This document shows positions 46,838 through 60,000 of a DNA stretch of 64,000 nt, piece by piece. Numbering within the stretch: position 1 is the stretch's first letter; each line of letters begins with the position of its first letter. The stretch is from Agelaius tricolor. Lineage: Eukaryota; Chordata; Aves; Passeriformes; Icteridae. Position numbers and translations under genes: made by a program. The stretch spans positions 7,750,418-7,814,417 of the forward strand of contig JALJCS010000028.1 in the NCBI GenBank assembly GCA_023055355.1. The letters run 5' to 3'. The notes beneath the pieces are model-generated. The model saw only the letters and a list, made by a program, of their open reading frames with translations, searched no databases and was not told the origin of the DNA.

Positions 46838-47600
46838 ACAGAGGGGGAGAGAGAGACGTGTCACTGCTTTGGAGCTCATTATCATTCTTAATAAGTCTTA
46901 AGGAATAAAGAGGAGCATTGAGTGTAAATGCTGGGTAATCCTAACACTCCTCAAGGTGAGAGGAGTCTCGAGGACACAGAGAAAGAGAGTGAGGAGGAGG
47001 GGGCCACTGTGGGAGCAGGAGAGGAGATGTGGATGAAGGTGGTTTTAGGGGAGGGGGCACAGGTTAGCAGGGCTCGCGCCTTTGGGACACTTTGGATTCG
47101 TTCCACAGGGCCTATGCTGGGGCAAGTTGTCTCCAAGTTTGCGTCCCAGAGATCTCTCAGGTTTGCACGCCAGCTGGCCCTTGGGGCTGGCTTGTTGGCC
47201 TGTGAAGGCGCCGTTCTCTGTCGGAGGCCAGTTTGAGAGGAGCCGGCTGCCCACGCCGCTCGGCCGCTGCTGCTGCGGCCGCCAGCCCCGGGCCGGAGCC
47301 GTGCCCGGCCCAGGCCGGGTGCTGGCTCTGCCGTGCTGCCTCTGCCGTGCCCCGCTTTGCCGCCTGCTGCCTCGGCTCGGGGTCGCTTCTCAGTCTCAGA
47401 TGCACCCCTATGCTCTGCTCCTTTCCGCGTCGGTCTGGTTGGATGTCTCAACTCCTCTTCGCCTGAATTTCCTGAAGCATCTCCCTGCGCGGCTCGGACA
47501 CTAGGTGGCTTAAAGCACAGGCTCGGCTCCGCGCTGCTGGCAGCTGCCAGCGTTCATTCACTCTTTCTGGTGGGCTCCCTTATTCAGACTTCAGGCTGAC
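46834..47600. promoter_or_regulatory. Secondary GC-rich block, possible alternative promoter
   Basis: The interval 47210-47400 is strongly GC-rich with CpGs and short CCG/CTG units, with moderate GC continuing to about 47560. It is much smaller than the main island about 5 kb to the left. The AT-rich leader 46870-46915 (CATTATCATTCTTAATAAGT) looks unique, and a donor-like CAAG/GTGAG occurs at about 46953. Overlapping open frames on both strands (up to 166 codons on the minus strand) look compositional. Alternative promoter is the favoured reading; a GC-rich chance stretch is possible. Confidence 0.35.
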
Positions 47601-50600
47601 AGCAAAACATGGAGATGTCTTTGAGTCCGTTGTGGATTCAGATATCGCCCGACCTCCTTGGCAGTGTGTTTGCAGTCGCGTTCGGGGATCTGAGCCCTTG
47701 GAGAAGGAAGAAAGAGGGCATTGATGAAATTAAGTCAGAGGCTGGGCTTCTTGCTTTGATGATAAGGAGTCAGGAACCTGCTGGTATTGCTGAGTCCTTC
47801 CCTCTCCAGGCATATTTCACCATACCCATTCTAAAGGGTGTGTGCGTGTTCCTTTTGGAAAAAACATTTCAGGGTTGGCATCGCCCTTTTTACGGTGCTG
47901 ATGTGTAATGGAAGATGCTGAGCTTCCAGTGATGCCCACTGGCCCTTCTTTCTGGTCTCTTATCTCAACTCCAGTCGCAGGCAGAAGGGATTGCTGTAAT
48001 TGGGAATTTGCCTAATGCATCCAAAGCCTAAAGAAGGGGAGTGGAATAGCACTTGAATATTTTTTATCCCTCCTGCAATCTGTGTTGTCTCTCTGGTTCA
48101 GCCCTTAGCTTCTGGCTGAAGTAGGAGCTTTGCCTTCTAAAAAATTATTCAAAATACCTTGGAGCAGGTGGGAAGGAGTTTTGATCTGGTGGATGCTGAG
48201 TTTTGATCAGTTGGCAGAAGCCAAATGCAGCAAGGTGGAAGTCTTGCTAAGAGCTGATTTTTCTCGGTCCAGGTGCTTGGCATCAAGTTAAAGTATTACA
48301 TTGGTAATATTATTAGGTTTTCAGTTATTGTAATATTATTAGGTATTAAGTTATTAGTAATGGAACTGTGGAGCTTGCCTGTACTTGACAGAGAACTGCT
48401 AAGGAACTGTATTAGAACTGAATTCATCCTGGTTTCTCCGGTAATGTCCTTCCAGCATGCCTCAGCCCTGATCTGGAAGGAGCAGGAGGAAACTTGAATG
48501 CAGTTTTTGTGCATCATCCGTCTTTTGAACTCTTTCCTGAGACAGCTCATGAATTGTAGCAAGGAGGCTCCATTTCTTGTACAGAGGTATCTGCCTGCAA
48601 CCCCTCTCACTCACTCTGTTGATGAGGTGTCAGCAATTCCCTTTCACGCGTGATTGAGCTGGTCTAGAATAGGACCTGGAGATACGAGAGTCTGTGCTCA
48701 CGGGGTGAGCTCTAGAGCCATCCAGCTGCCAAGGCCTCGTGCGTAATAACTGCTGCAGGAAAAGGCATAGCAGAACTGTCAGTTCTCAGGGGCCTTTGGC
48801 TCCTTGCCCGCCATGGCATTTTGGGGTGGTTTTCTCTCCAGAAGGTATCCTATTTTTGTTCTGCCACCAGTGATGCTGTTTTGAAACAGCATTGGAAACA
48901 ACTCCCAGATTCTAAGCCATAGGGCTTGTCATTTCAATGACAATACAACAAGTCACCTCAGAGTTGGTCTCTGAGGCTGCTCCTGATCCTTTTGTGTGTG
49001 AACTCAGCTGGCAAGGTTGGTCTCAGTGCTGGGAGGGCAGCACATTGTCACACGTACCATCATCCATCAGACTCAGGAAGGAACGAGGTAGATGAACTCT
49101 GCAGGTTTTTCACGGAGCTTTTTGTTTTGAATGCTATCCTTTGGAGGAACAGTGGGAACTGGAAGACTTAGGAGAGAGAGTCCTTTGATGGTCTGTTTGG
49201 AGCTGTGAAGAGGGGTCTGGTTTCAGCTGTCTATTAAAATGTGTTATGTAGTGACACTTGGGAGGGGCCTGAGGAACAAGTGCTAAGAGTGTGACCCAAG
49301 CGTAAGTTTGACTGCTGGGCTTGGAGAATAGTTGACTGGAAAATGCATCCTAGAAGTACAAGATAGCTTGGTTCTGATCCCTGCTTGTCTATGAAGGTGG
49401 CGGTGGCAGCTGGCTTTCACTTATGAGCCAGTTCTTTTCTTTCCTGGTTTTGCTTCTGCTTCCAATAGCAAAGATACTGGGACATTTTATTCCTAAGCAG
49501 TATGAACTGCCAGCCCTACACCTTTCGCAGTGTGGATAGGCAGAGCTTTCTAAATAAGAAGACATGAATGTACCAGGCATAAATGCAAACTGACCTATGT
49601 GATCACAGCCCGTGGCCTCGAGGTATCTCCCCCCTGCCCCACTCAGCCCATGCCCATGCCAGGAAGAGAGAGGGCTGCACAGAGTCACGCTTGCCTGCGT
49701 GGTGCATGATGAGGCTGGCAAGCAGCTCCCAGCCTGGCTGCCTCCCCATGGGAGCTGTGTCTGCAGAACATCCTCTCCAGAGGGCTGCTGGTGATGAGCC
49801 CCTCCCTCCAACAGTGCCTCGGGCTGGTCCAACTTTATACCAGGGGAGCAGTGTCCTTTCACACCAGTGAGCCAGCAGAATCTCTCCCAGGGGTTATTGT
49901 AACCTCTCAGCAGCGATTGCAAACAGGCATTCGGAGATAAAGTCTTGCTGCCGAGCTCAGGGCCAGTAGGGCAGATAAGAAATGCGGCAGGTTTATGAAA
50001 GGGAAGGTGTATGAAATGCAGCCTGCATCTCCCATTTCACTGCACTATGCCAAAACACACAGTTTCTTATTTCAGTCACTGTGATCTTTCAAGGAGGTTA
50101 ATTTCCATGACGAACTCTGGGCCACGTGCTTGGAGGATTTATCTAATTAGACTGACACTTTTCTTTTTTAAAAAAGAAAATTAAGCTGCACCTTGGAGGA
50201 CTTAAGTATTTTAAACTGTGGGAGCAGCAGTAGGTAGTGTGATCTCTGCTCACAGAGCAGGGAGAAAGGAAATTTCCCCTTTTCCAGTCTTCTGTTTAAG
50301 ACTTCACCAAAGGTCCCCATTTACCTAATTTTCTTACTTGGTGGCTGGGTCCTAAAGAGTATTTTATCCTGCCTGAGTCCCTAAAGCCTTAGCTGGCTGT
50401 TTAACTCATGTTCTGCGCTGTTACGTATTCAGGATGGAGCAGAGGGTGAAGGAGAGACCTACTTATGCTCCTTAGCCATGTCCTAGAAAAACTGCCTCCT
50501 CCCTGGACAGTGAATGGTGTGCCTGCAGCCATGTAATGACTGAGGTAGGTGTACGTCCCTCTCACCATGCTTGGGCACCTCACGCTCCTGAATGCGTGTG

Positions 50601-51318
50601 CTGTGGAAGCCAGCGTGACTGTCCTTGTCTTATCTGTGGTCACAAAGAATAGTGAGTCCCAGGAGAACCCCCTGTCCCTTCATCCAGCCTTGCTGCAGTC
50701 GGATCATGTTTGGACTTCCTGCTAAAAATGCCTTTCAGACAAGAACTGGGACCGGGACTGTGCTGTAATGAAAATAGAGGATCTTGGGTTAAGGCAGTTA
50801 CATGCAGGCAGGTCCTGTGCTTCCCTGGGACTGGGTATCTTTCACACTTGCAGGCACAGTGGATGGTGCTGGTTTTGTTCCCATCAGAGAGCTCCTGGAG
50901 TCCCGCTCACACTCTCTCCCTGCTGCTTTCCCATTATTTGGCAGCTCCTTGTGTTCCTGCATGTGAATCCAGGTTCAGATCACTCCAGGTCTGGTACTGC
51001 TCCAGCTGTTTATCCTAGTAAAGGAGATGGAAGGGACATTTTCTCAGGGCACCATTTTTGCTGCACTAAACTCCGACAACTCAGACCACGTTGTCTTGCA
51101 GCCCAAGCTGGAGCAGAGTAGCATCTGTGGAGAGGGAAGTGTCCATGCAAAAGGGGCAGCATAAGAGTAGCTGTGTGACCTCTGGTGATGATACACTGAG
51201 TCCTGTGGAGCTGTTCATGGTGCAAGACTCTGCACACAGTGAGAAAAATACAGCAGCCTCATCCAAGGGGATGGTCACTGGGCATTCCGCTGTCCCCAGC
51301 TGATACACTGAGGAATCT
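47601..51318. other. Non-coding DNA, nothing firm
   Basis: No gene is recognised. A small AT duplication (TAATATTATTAGGT twice, about 48306-48344) is visible. The 177-codon minus frame at 49389-49922 and overlapping frames at 50710-51308 lack domains and splice context. Confidence 0.45.
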
Positions 51319-51662
51319 GTAGTGGATTGAACCTGAGATTTAATTTTAATTTATTTAATAGATATTTCCTTTCCTACCCCAACCCCCCCCCCCCCCCCCC
51401 CCCCCCCCCCACCACCTAAGCAAAAGAAAAAGAGAAAGAAAAATAATAGAACCTACCAGGCAGTCAGAGGGCTAACCAATAGGAGCTCTGTTGGCTGGGG
51501 AGCAATCGTTCTGGCTTGGTCAGCCATCCCTAACAAGTTACGGGTTGTATAAACTCCCAGCTTACAGCTGTAAATTTACTCAATTTTGAATACAGCCACA
51601 AGCTGGCTCAGCAGGATCTGAAACTCTCTGCTCCAGTAGTCCTGCTATGCTCGAAATTCACA
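51319..51662 (+). mobile_element. Candidate retroviral-type LTR (solo or broken)
   Basis: About 345 bases have the layout of an LTR. A TG start (TGTAGTGGATTG) is followed by a U3-like part holding a CCAAT box (GCTAACCAATAGG, about 51471-51483) and, 70 bases on, a TATA box (GTATAAACTCCC, about 51547-51558). A U5-like part with CTGAAACTCTCTGCTCC follows, and the unit ends near CACA at about 51659-51662. Two bases later comes TGGGGGG, the start of a proline-tRNA-type primer site, but the match fails after six bases. No clear AATAAA signal, target duplication, gag or second LTR is seen. It is non-coding and cannot act alone. Family (gammaretrovirus-like or other avian ERV) is uncertain. Confidence 0.45.
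51383..51410 (+). repeat. Uninterrupted run of 28 cytosines
   Basis: Twenty-eight C in a row, preceded by CCCCAA and followed by ACCACC. Such a run can form an i-motif, and a G-quadruplex on the opposite strand. It is prone to length change and to sequencing error, so the exact count may be unreliable. It lies inside the U3-like part of the candidate LTR. Confidence 0.97.
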
Positions 51663-54600
51663 TTTGGGGGGCCCCTGCTTTAGACACATGGAACTGTGGA
51701 GTGCCAGATCATGGGCTGCATCCCACAGTGCAGCTCCAGATTGAAAGGAACCTCCCCAATATAAACCATGGTGTTAATTTATCCTTCCCTGGCATTTTGC
51801 TTCCTCACCTTGGGTGAATGCTTCTTGATCTCCTTAGCTGCAGGTCCACTGCCCCTGCGCCTTTTCTGTTCCTCACCTTGAGATGGGGAGCTTGGTCCAA
51901 GATAGGTTTCCTTGCAGAGTGTTTGCAAAACACTGCCCAGAACAGCAGTGCCATCTCTGTTGGATGCTGTAGTAGGTGGGCAGGATTTGGTCCATACACA
52001 GTCCTGGGCCCTTCCTGCAGTGTCTGCTCAGTCCTTGCTGAAGTGGAGGCAGTGGGTATTTGCTTGAGGGACTGAGAGTGAAAGGAGAGCTCTGACTTCA
52101 GGGTTTTTTGCTGCAGAAGTAAGTGGCTGATCTCTCTGAACACCTGTGGTATTGCAACACTGGATACTCCTAGATAGCTGAACTTTTGGCTTATATTTGA
52201 GGCACTGAATCCTGCCACAAACAGCAGCATGTTTTTTATACTGAAAGAGAATTTAGCCCAGTCACACAGTTAACTTTGGCCACCTCTTACACGTTCAGAA
52301 ATTGGACAGTTTATAGCAGCGTAGAGAAAGAGGGACATATGCACCTGAACCCACGTGTCCTCTTACTGCTGACTACATTTCCTCCTGTTTCTAATGGGGA
52401 AGCATTTTGTCTTGGAATGAGACATCAAGTATTGTCATGTTACTCTCACTGACACCTTGGTCTTCAGCAAAAGTGAGGTGATATTTTATGTTACCTGGAA
52501 TGATCTTGGAATGTAGAGATGGCTTGAGGGATGACCAAGCCCAGACCTCCTCAACATGCATCTGGCAGCCTCTGCCCTGGGGTGCTGCCTGGCTCTGAGC
52601 CAGCTCATGTCCATCTTCAATGCAGCAGAATGGTGATGGCAGAGTTTATGGGGATAGTGTGGTTCCAAACAGGGCAAGTGTTCCCTCCCGAATTTAGCTC
52701 CCTACAAATAAATGAAAAGGAGTGGTTGCAAATAAAAGATCCAGGAGAGGTTTCCTCTCCTGTCTTCCTTGTCTCCCCTGTGGAGCTGTGCTGGCTCTGC
52801 CTCTGGCTCCCGAAGGGTTAAGGTGACTCATGCCCCTCTCACCAGATATGCTGGCAGGAACATTCATCCCAGCCACTAATTGGTGGTGTTTGCTCTGCAC
52901 TTTCTCGCTCTGGTTTTGATGAAAACATTTAACCAGGAGCTTAGTGTGCAGAGGCTCCCAGCTGACAGCACTGGGCTGGCTTTACCAAGTTGTCCTTGCT
53001 GTGTGTAAATTCAGCAGCCGGGTTTAGAGGACAGACATGCCGAGCATCACAGTTCCTGGCCCCTTGGTTCCACTCTTCAGAATGCTCTTGCCTGTGGGAA
53101 TCTTTGGGTTCCAGACCCATATCTACTCTCGTCTGCAGGTGCCTTTCTGTACCTAGACAGCTGCTGGTGTTGGAAGCCAGTTCAGAGCCTTGGGACGAGG
53201 CTGCAGAGGTGGGAAGGGAGGTCTTGATAGGTTCCATAGGGCCTGGTCTCACCTGAGAGCGGGGGTACGACTCGGTAGAGCTTGGGAGATCTGCTCCCAA
53301 GACCATCTGGCTGCAGTCCTGGGGGATTCTTCCCCAGAAAACAGGCTCTGACAGGCCCTGTGCCACAGAGTGGTGAAGCTACTGGTTCTATTGTGTGAAG
53401 ATGACCTAACCATTCTTTCCTATGTCACTTGGAAGCTTGTGCAGGACTTCCCCAACACGGTCTTGCATCGGAGTTGTTCCGGGTAATAATAACAACCTGC
53501 TCATCTATAGGTTCTTCTAAGGGGTTTCATGTGAAAAAGTCTGAGATGGTTTTAATTTTTGCCATGCAAGTGATAAAGAAGTTGCCATGTCCTTATGGAG
53601 TTAGTCTTGAGAGTGGACATGTCCAAGCTCCTCAGTTTCTGCATCACAGAACCTGTAGGCAGCTGCAGAAACTGAAACATTCCCCAGGGGAGATGCCAGT
53701 TTTTCTGTGCTGCTGCTGGAAAATGCATTCAAATTTCTGCCCAAACAGGAGACTGTGACATGCAAGAAATTCATCTGACCCATCAGGGCTGCCATTGCTC
53801 TGATATTTCTTTACTTTTCTCTCCTTATCTCTGGTGATCTACCCTACGAACAACAAAACAAATCCAGATGGGAAAATTTATAAACCAGAAAATCTGGATT
53901 CCCTGTTCCTGGAAAAGCATGAGCCCTTGTTCTCAGCCGCCTCCGTGTGTCATGGGGTCTGCCATGAAGAGGTGCCAGAACTGTTGCAAGAGGCCAGGCC
54001 TGTGTCTGCCTTAAGGAAACCGAGCAGCAACGTAATACCCTGCATGAGTGTGGGTTTCCAAAGGAGACGTGCTGCTCTGGGGAAGCAGGATTTGCCCTCG
54101 TGAGAGTTGTTCAACAAAGGCATTTGTTCTCTTTCTGTCCATTTCAAGACCTTGCTCACATCACGCTGAGCTGATTATGTCTATTGAGGGAAATTTTCTG
54201 CCTCTTCCCTGTCCCTGACTATTGATAGTCTGGAACTAAATACATATGTCTCATTAAACACAAAAAGAGCCATGCCAGGCCACCGCTGCACAACGTGCTG
54301 CCTGTTATCAGCCTGGAGAAAGGGAGCAAACAGGTGTAGGATAACAGTGCAACTGAGAGAGACCAAAGTGCATCATAAAATAAACAAACAGCCAGTGCTC
54401 CAGATCCCCCAAATGCACCGTGTAGTTCCAAGGGTCTGCAGTGTGCTTTAGAACATGCTCTGAGCAAGTACCCGCTTGGGGCATCGTTTAATTTGCAGCC
54501 AGAAAAAAGGGGTTGATAATTTTCTGCATCATAGGGGTGTCTGGAAGCCCTGTGCCCCTTCTGTTGTGCTTGGGGCCACAGGAGCACTGGGAGCTCCCTG

Positions 54601-56944
54601 CCTCCAGAGCTTACAGTGCTGGGGAAAGAGGCCACTTACAAGATTGACCAGCTGTGGGTCTGACTTGGATCGTGAAATCAAAAAAAGTAGGCCTGGATGA
54701 AGTACTAAAGAAGGCATCTGAGCCTTCCCTTACCATAAGTAAAGGCTGTAACTTTTTACCGTGACCTTCACAACCTTTACTGTTCTCAGGGAAGAGCCCA
54801 GTCTCTGTGGTGTGACAGTCTTTCCTCCTAGGATTTCTTAGGTGAGGATATTTGTACCAGGATTTTATTTACTTTCTTTGCACCTCTCCGTGCTATGTGA
54901 ATCTTCTTGTTGTCCCTTGTGCTTTGGGGCTGGCAGAGCTTGCAGTGGTGCTGCTGGTATTTTTCGTTGCATTTAGTGAAGCAGTGGCTTGGCTTACTGT
55001 ACCCCAGCAGCAGCCAGCGCTTTAGTGACTCAGCCCTTGGAATTATGCTTACCCAACAATACCTTTTGTCCTTTGCCCAAAACTTCTGGCCAAGAAAAAG
55101 GGAAAAAGGAGGAGGGAGAAAAGAAAGAAAAGATAAAATTCTGCATGTAGTTGTCCTTTCATCACAGGTGGTGCCAGTTGGTTTTTGCTTTATTTGTACA
55201 GGGTGGAGAAAAGAGAAAAAGAAAACAAGGTGGAACTCAGACAAGGCCCAGGAAATGTTTGAACCTGACAACAAACTTCCTTTGTTCAGGGGAGCAGGGG
55301 AAAGAGAACAGAAAAAAGGGACAGAAGACCAGTTGAAACCAACCTTAGCTCTTGGGCAGGTTTCTTTTTCCTACTCTTTATTGTTTGGGGTCTTTTGTAT
55401 TGCTCGGTGTCTTGTGATAATTTTGTTTGCACAAGGGCTTTTGTGTACTGCCTTCTAGAAGGTGGACAGATGAAAGGTTTCCTGGGGACACATTTGTTAT
55501 TTGGATGGGGAGGATTTGTCAGTTGTTCTATCATTTATCTATCATTATCTATCATTTATTCATGCTTTGCATGATCCTTCTCCTCCAGCCATGAAGATCA
55601 AGATGGCTAGAGGGAAAGCATGAAGGACCATACTTCTCAGGAGGAGAGACAGATGAGCAATTTAGGGGCTAGGCAGACAAATCCTGATTAAAATGCAGAA
55701 ACCAGAGGGTTTTGTTGAGGAGAAAACGAAGAGAACCATGAGGGCAGCTGTAGGGATACTGCCTAGGAGACCCCTGAGTGCCACCAAGTGCTGTTGTCAC
55801 AGACCACCCTTTTTTTTTCAGGTTGGCACAAAATCTCTTAATGAATCATCTTGCAATGTTATTCTTCAGAAAGAAGAATTGGGAGTTGTGAGATAGCTGC
55901 CCAAGGGGCACTGGAAATTAGAGTGGTCTGCTGCTGTGTGGGACAAAATGGATTCTGGTGGGGTTGGGTTCAGCAGGGCCATCACATCCAGTTCATTGGT
56001 GGCACAGTATGGTATGATCAGGCCCATGCAGCACTCTTGGAACTTGGTTGGAGCACGTAGAGGTGTTTTTCCATGCAAACAGGTGATGACAGCTCTCTCT
56101 GTCAGGCACCTGGCAGTCCATGTGTGTTACAGCTGGCCTGGGCTGGGGTGACACTCGAGGGATCTGTTTCTCTCAGGAGATGCTATGCTCCTCCCCAGGA
56201 GGCTGCCTGGTACCTTCCCAAATTGCCCTGTACTTCTTAGTTGTTGACTGCGTGGTGTTGTAGTGGTCTGGCAATGCTGGAATGACTGGGCATGAGGAGA
56301 CTGGGGTGAAAGGCTGTTCAGTCCTTTCTTGCCGAGCTTAGAAATATGTTACACAATGCTCAGTTAATCTCTGTTATCTCATTTGGGTATCACAGAACAT
56401 TCTGTCAAAATGAGTGAGCAAAGTTGTGGATATCACCTGTATTGCAGATGCTGGCCATGCTCTTCAAAGAAAGATTAAATATTTTGACGTGTCTTAAAGT
56501 GCGGAGGTGTCCAACTTCCAGGATACAAAAAAGGAAGAAAGAGGAGCCAAGAATTAAGGTCTCTCTCTGGAGCTGGACTGATGTGGGACTTTCCTGTGGT
56601 GTCCCGTGGAAGTCTTTCTATTCTTTTGATAATGGCCAAATCACTGCCATGCCTACTATGTTAAAGCATCAAGAGATGCTGTCAATTAAAACTTGCCCTG
56701 ATGCTGGGGAAATGGATTTCCTGAATTGTATTAGTAGGAATATGAGCCTTTCTTTCCAGTGCAGGTTCCCTCTGACTTTGATCAGACAGCCCTGGAGCTG
56801 CTCTTTTTCTGACTTTACCTCTAAGCCTGGGCTGCAGGACACAATCCCAGTTAACTCGAGAGCAGAATCTGAATTCAGTGAGCCCTAGGTGAAAGCTGGA
56901 ATACTTCCACTACAAAACAGGCTATTTCAGTTTTACACCAAGAG
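51663..56944. other. Non-coding DNA, nothing firm
   Basis: No gene, RNA or repeat family is recognised. A short ATCT-type array (CTATCATTTATCTATCATTA and on) lies at about 55528-55560. The 183-codon frame at 54907-55458 and the 154-codon frame at 56424-56888 have no recognisable domains. The first crosses an A/G-rich stretch that explains its lysine-rich centre. Confidence 0.45.
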
Positions 56945-57012
56945 CAGCTGCATTCTGACTTTGGTCCTCAGTCTTTGCCTTAGTTATCTGTACAGTGGAG
57001 ATAATAAAAATT
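56945..57012 (+). repeat. Possible MIR-like SINE fragment
   Basis: TTTGCCTTAGTTATCTGTAC followed by AGTGGAGATAATAAAAATTG resembles the 'gcctcagtttcctcatctgtaaaatggggataataat' block in sense orientation. Only this one block is recognisable. Confidence 0.42.
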
Positions 57013-60000
57013 GCCTGCAACACAGCTTGTAGCTGAGAAATAAGGAACAGTTTCCAGAGCCAGATTGACGGCAGCTGTAGCACACAGGCTGTGTATTTGT
57101 CTGGAGTTTAGAAATTAGGGCCTGAGTGAGACTCAGAAGGGCAGGTGAAGACACTTGCTGAACTCTCTCTTCAGAGATGTTCCACAGAAACTTGCTCAGG
57201 GGTCTCAAGGGAAGAGGCTGGTACTGGGGTGCTGGCAGCAGGAGTGGCCGTGGCGAGTGAGCAGCTTTTCTGCCGTCCATTCCAAGCACAGGAGGGACTG
57301 TGGGGAATGATTTCAAAGCCACCACTATGGAGATTAAGGGGATGAGAATGTAAATCTCAAGTAAAAAGGTAATTGAATGTAATAGCAAACACTGCTCGGT
57401 CTATGTTAATTTTAGCTCTTCCCCTGGATACAAGGCGCTGTATTAGTGTTTTATTACCATTTTGTTTGCACTAATAAAATAGTAAAATTTATTTCAAGGA
57501 AGTTGAAGGATGGTTTTACAATGCAAATTTGAAGAAATTGGACTTTTCATTTACACCACTGCTATTTTAAACCCTGAAGGGTGTAAATTAGCCTTCTGTG
57601 CCTGGGTGAAATCCACTGCTTCCACAAGCAGGGGGAGGATTTGGTGTGGGGGAGAAGAGAACAAAACCAAATCATCTGAATATTTCAGAGAGACAGAGAT
57701 ATCTGATCAGGAGAGAGAGAAAAAAATCCGACTGCCTGTGCCCATTGAGTGGAAGGGCTGGAGCAGAGTGGGGAGAGCTGATGAGGAGCTGGTTTGTGCT
57801 GGTGAGCAGCTTCAGCTGCCATAAGCATCAGAAAAGGGCAGAACAGGGCATGGAGGTTGCAGTGGACATGGTGTACCCTGCCCCGTGCTGGCCAGGTGGT
57901 TCCTCTGGTGAAGGAGGTGCAGCAGCTGGAGCTCCTCTGATTGCCAGGTCCTGTCAATGCCAGATGGTTCCTAGAAGTGTGAAAGCCTAGGGCAGGTTTT
58001 GCATTCCGGCCCAGGGGACCCACACTTCCCATGCTGCCTGTGCCTCGCTCTTGCTTGGCTGTTCACCTCCCTGCCTGCCTCTGCTTCCCCACTGAGTCAC
58101 GGTGCTGCAAGAGAAGGTGCCTGCAACCCAAGAGAGACTGGTTCAGTGGCCTCCTCCTTCACCCAGAGCTCCTCTGTGGCATGAAATAGAAAGGGATGGG
58201 CTGATTATCTGGTCCCTTTCACCTTTGTAAAGTTGTTTACAACAGTGCTGTTCTCATCACACTTTTGCCAGCTCTTGGCCTTGACATAAATGCATGCTAT
58301 AAAGGCTGAGCCACACAAAATCAGGTCCAAAGAGCCTTGTTTGGTTCCAAAGGTCCTGCACTGAGCTGACCATATATCTCCTGGAGGGGGGTGTCTTGGG
58401 GTGTAGAAGCATCCAAACACAGCAGCTTTCTTAGACTTACACTGAGTTTCTGCAACAGGTCTGAAAATCTCATGGGGTAGCTTTGAGGCCTTCATTCTTC
58501 TTGTGCAAAGGAAGATGTGGAACAGGAGTTGTAACATCCCTGTTTTCAAATTCCAGGTGTTCCATTCCCCTGCTGGGGAGGGCTTTGAGTTACTGTTTTA
58601 TAGTCATGTTCACCTTGCCTGTACCTCAGTCTTCAGACAATACTAGCTTTGAAGGGAGCCATGCTGAGTTTCTCCTGCATGGGAGAACTGAGATATTTTT
58701 CCTTAATCTCGAGTGTAATTGTACATTTGTTCATTGTCCTGAGATGGTTGTAAGAAGCAAGCCTATGTATTGTATTATGTACCTCTCCAACCCACATCAG
58801 GCTTTTTACAGTGACAGAGGTACCGATTTGGGGATGAAGCCCTCTGAGAACCCTTTTCCCTCTGCTATCCAGCAGACTGATGGGCACTGCTTGTTCCAAG
58901 GCAGTTTCTGTCCAGCACTGTTAGTGATTTTGCATCCAGCCCAGTCACACTGCTGTGGGCTGCTGCTTCTGCGGGATGGAATCGCTCAGGTTTGCCCGTT
59001 TGGTGCCTGGCTGCCTGGCCCAGCTGCTGCCCTGCATTCTTGGCCAAGTGGTACTGAGTGAACTGCAGAAGAAAAACCTGCTCCGGTGATCTGATTTTGC
59101 AGAGAGGGTAGATCTCCCAGCCCTCCTTTGGACTATGAATATCATGTGTTAATTTTATCCTCAGGAGGCCTTTCAGGAGGGAAGCCACTGTTTACCCCAT
59201 GCGATGGCTGGATAGGCCTTTGGCTTGTTACTATTTATGGTCTGGATAGCAGCAAATCTACCAGGAAAGTTGAGGCCAGGCTCCAGGCCCTTTGTCTGTT
59301 CGGCTGTGCCACTTCTTCTAGTGTCTGGGCATCAAAGAAAGCTCTCAAAAGTTTAACCCTCTTGCAAGTTCAGCTTACAGCACAGTCACCAGCCATGGGT
59401 GGTATCAGGCAGCCCTCTGAAACTCCCTGCCCTGCTTCTTTGGTGGGTGTAGCAGAGGCTGAGCCAAGACTGAGGGCGTTACCAAAGAAAGCAAAGACTT
59501 ATTTTTGGCATTGAAATGGTTTCCTATTCCAGGCGAGTCTGGGGAGCAGCTTGGTTGTGTACCCAAGGATTTAAACAGTGCATTAAGCAGAGGGGTTACA
59601 CTCCGGGTGGATTTCAATCAAAAACTATAATTACATCAAATAGCAAACGGAAATGGAAAAAGGGGATTACTGACTCGACCCTGAGTGCTGTTGGCTGCTG
59701 AACCTGCTCCATTATTTACACCCCCTCTATTGCCTGAGGTGGGGCGTGTATGTGTGTAGGCAGTAAGGCCCCTCCTCCTTTTTACATTTCCTTCATGCAT
59801 CTGATGAAGTCAGAGTCCCTGTGCTGGTATCAGTGCTTGGAGGAAGATTGGAATTTGCATGATTTAGATTTGGGACTTTGCAGGGCAGGTTTGATCTCCC
59901 TGGGCAACTCTTCCTGGCTCCAGGCAGGAAGAACTGCTCTGCTCAGGCAGTCGTGGGAACCCCCAGGCCTACAACCTTTCTCTCTTTTTCTGTTTTGCTA

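Noticed and set aside
49389..49922. 177-codon frame on the minus strand
   Set aside because: No domain, no splice context and an overlapping open frame on the opposite strand. Chance frame.
54907..55458. 183-codon frame on the plus strand
   Set aside because: The middle is a lysine-rich translation of an A/G-rich stretch, the rest is hydrophobic filler, and minus-strand frames overlap it.
58483..59061. 192-codon frame on the plus strand
   Set aside because: No recognisable domain or homologue, irregular composition and overlapping frames on the minus strand.
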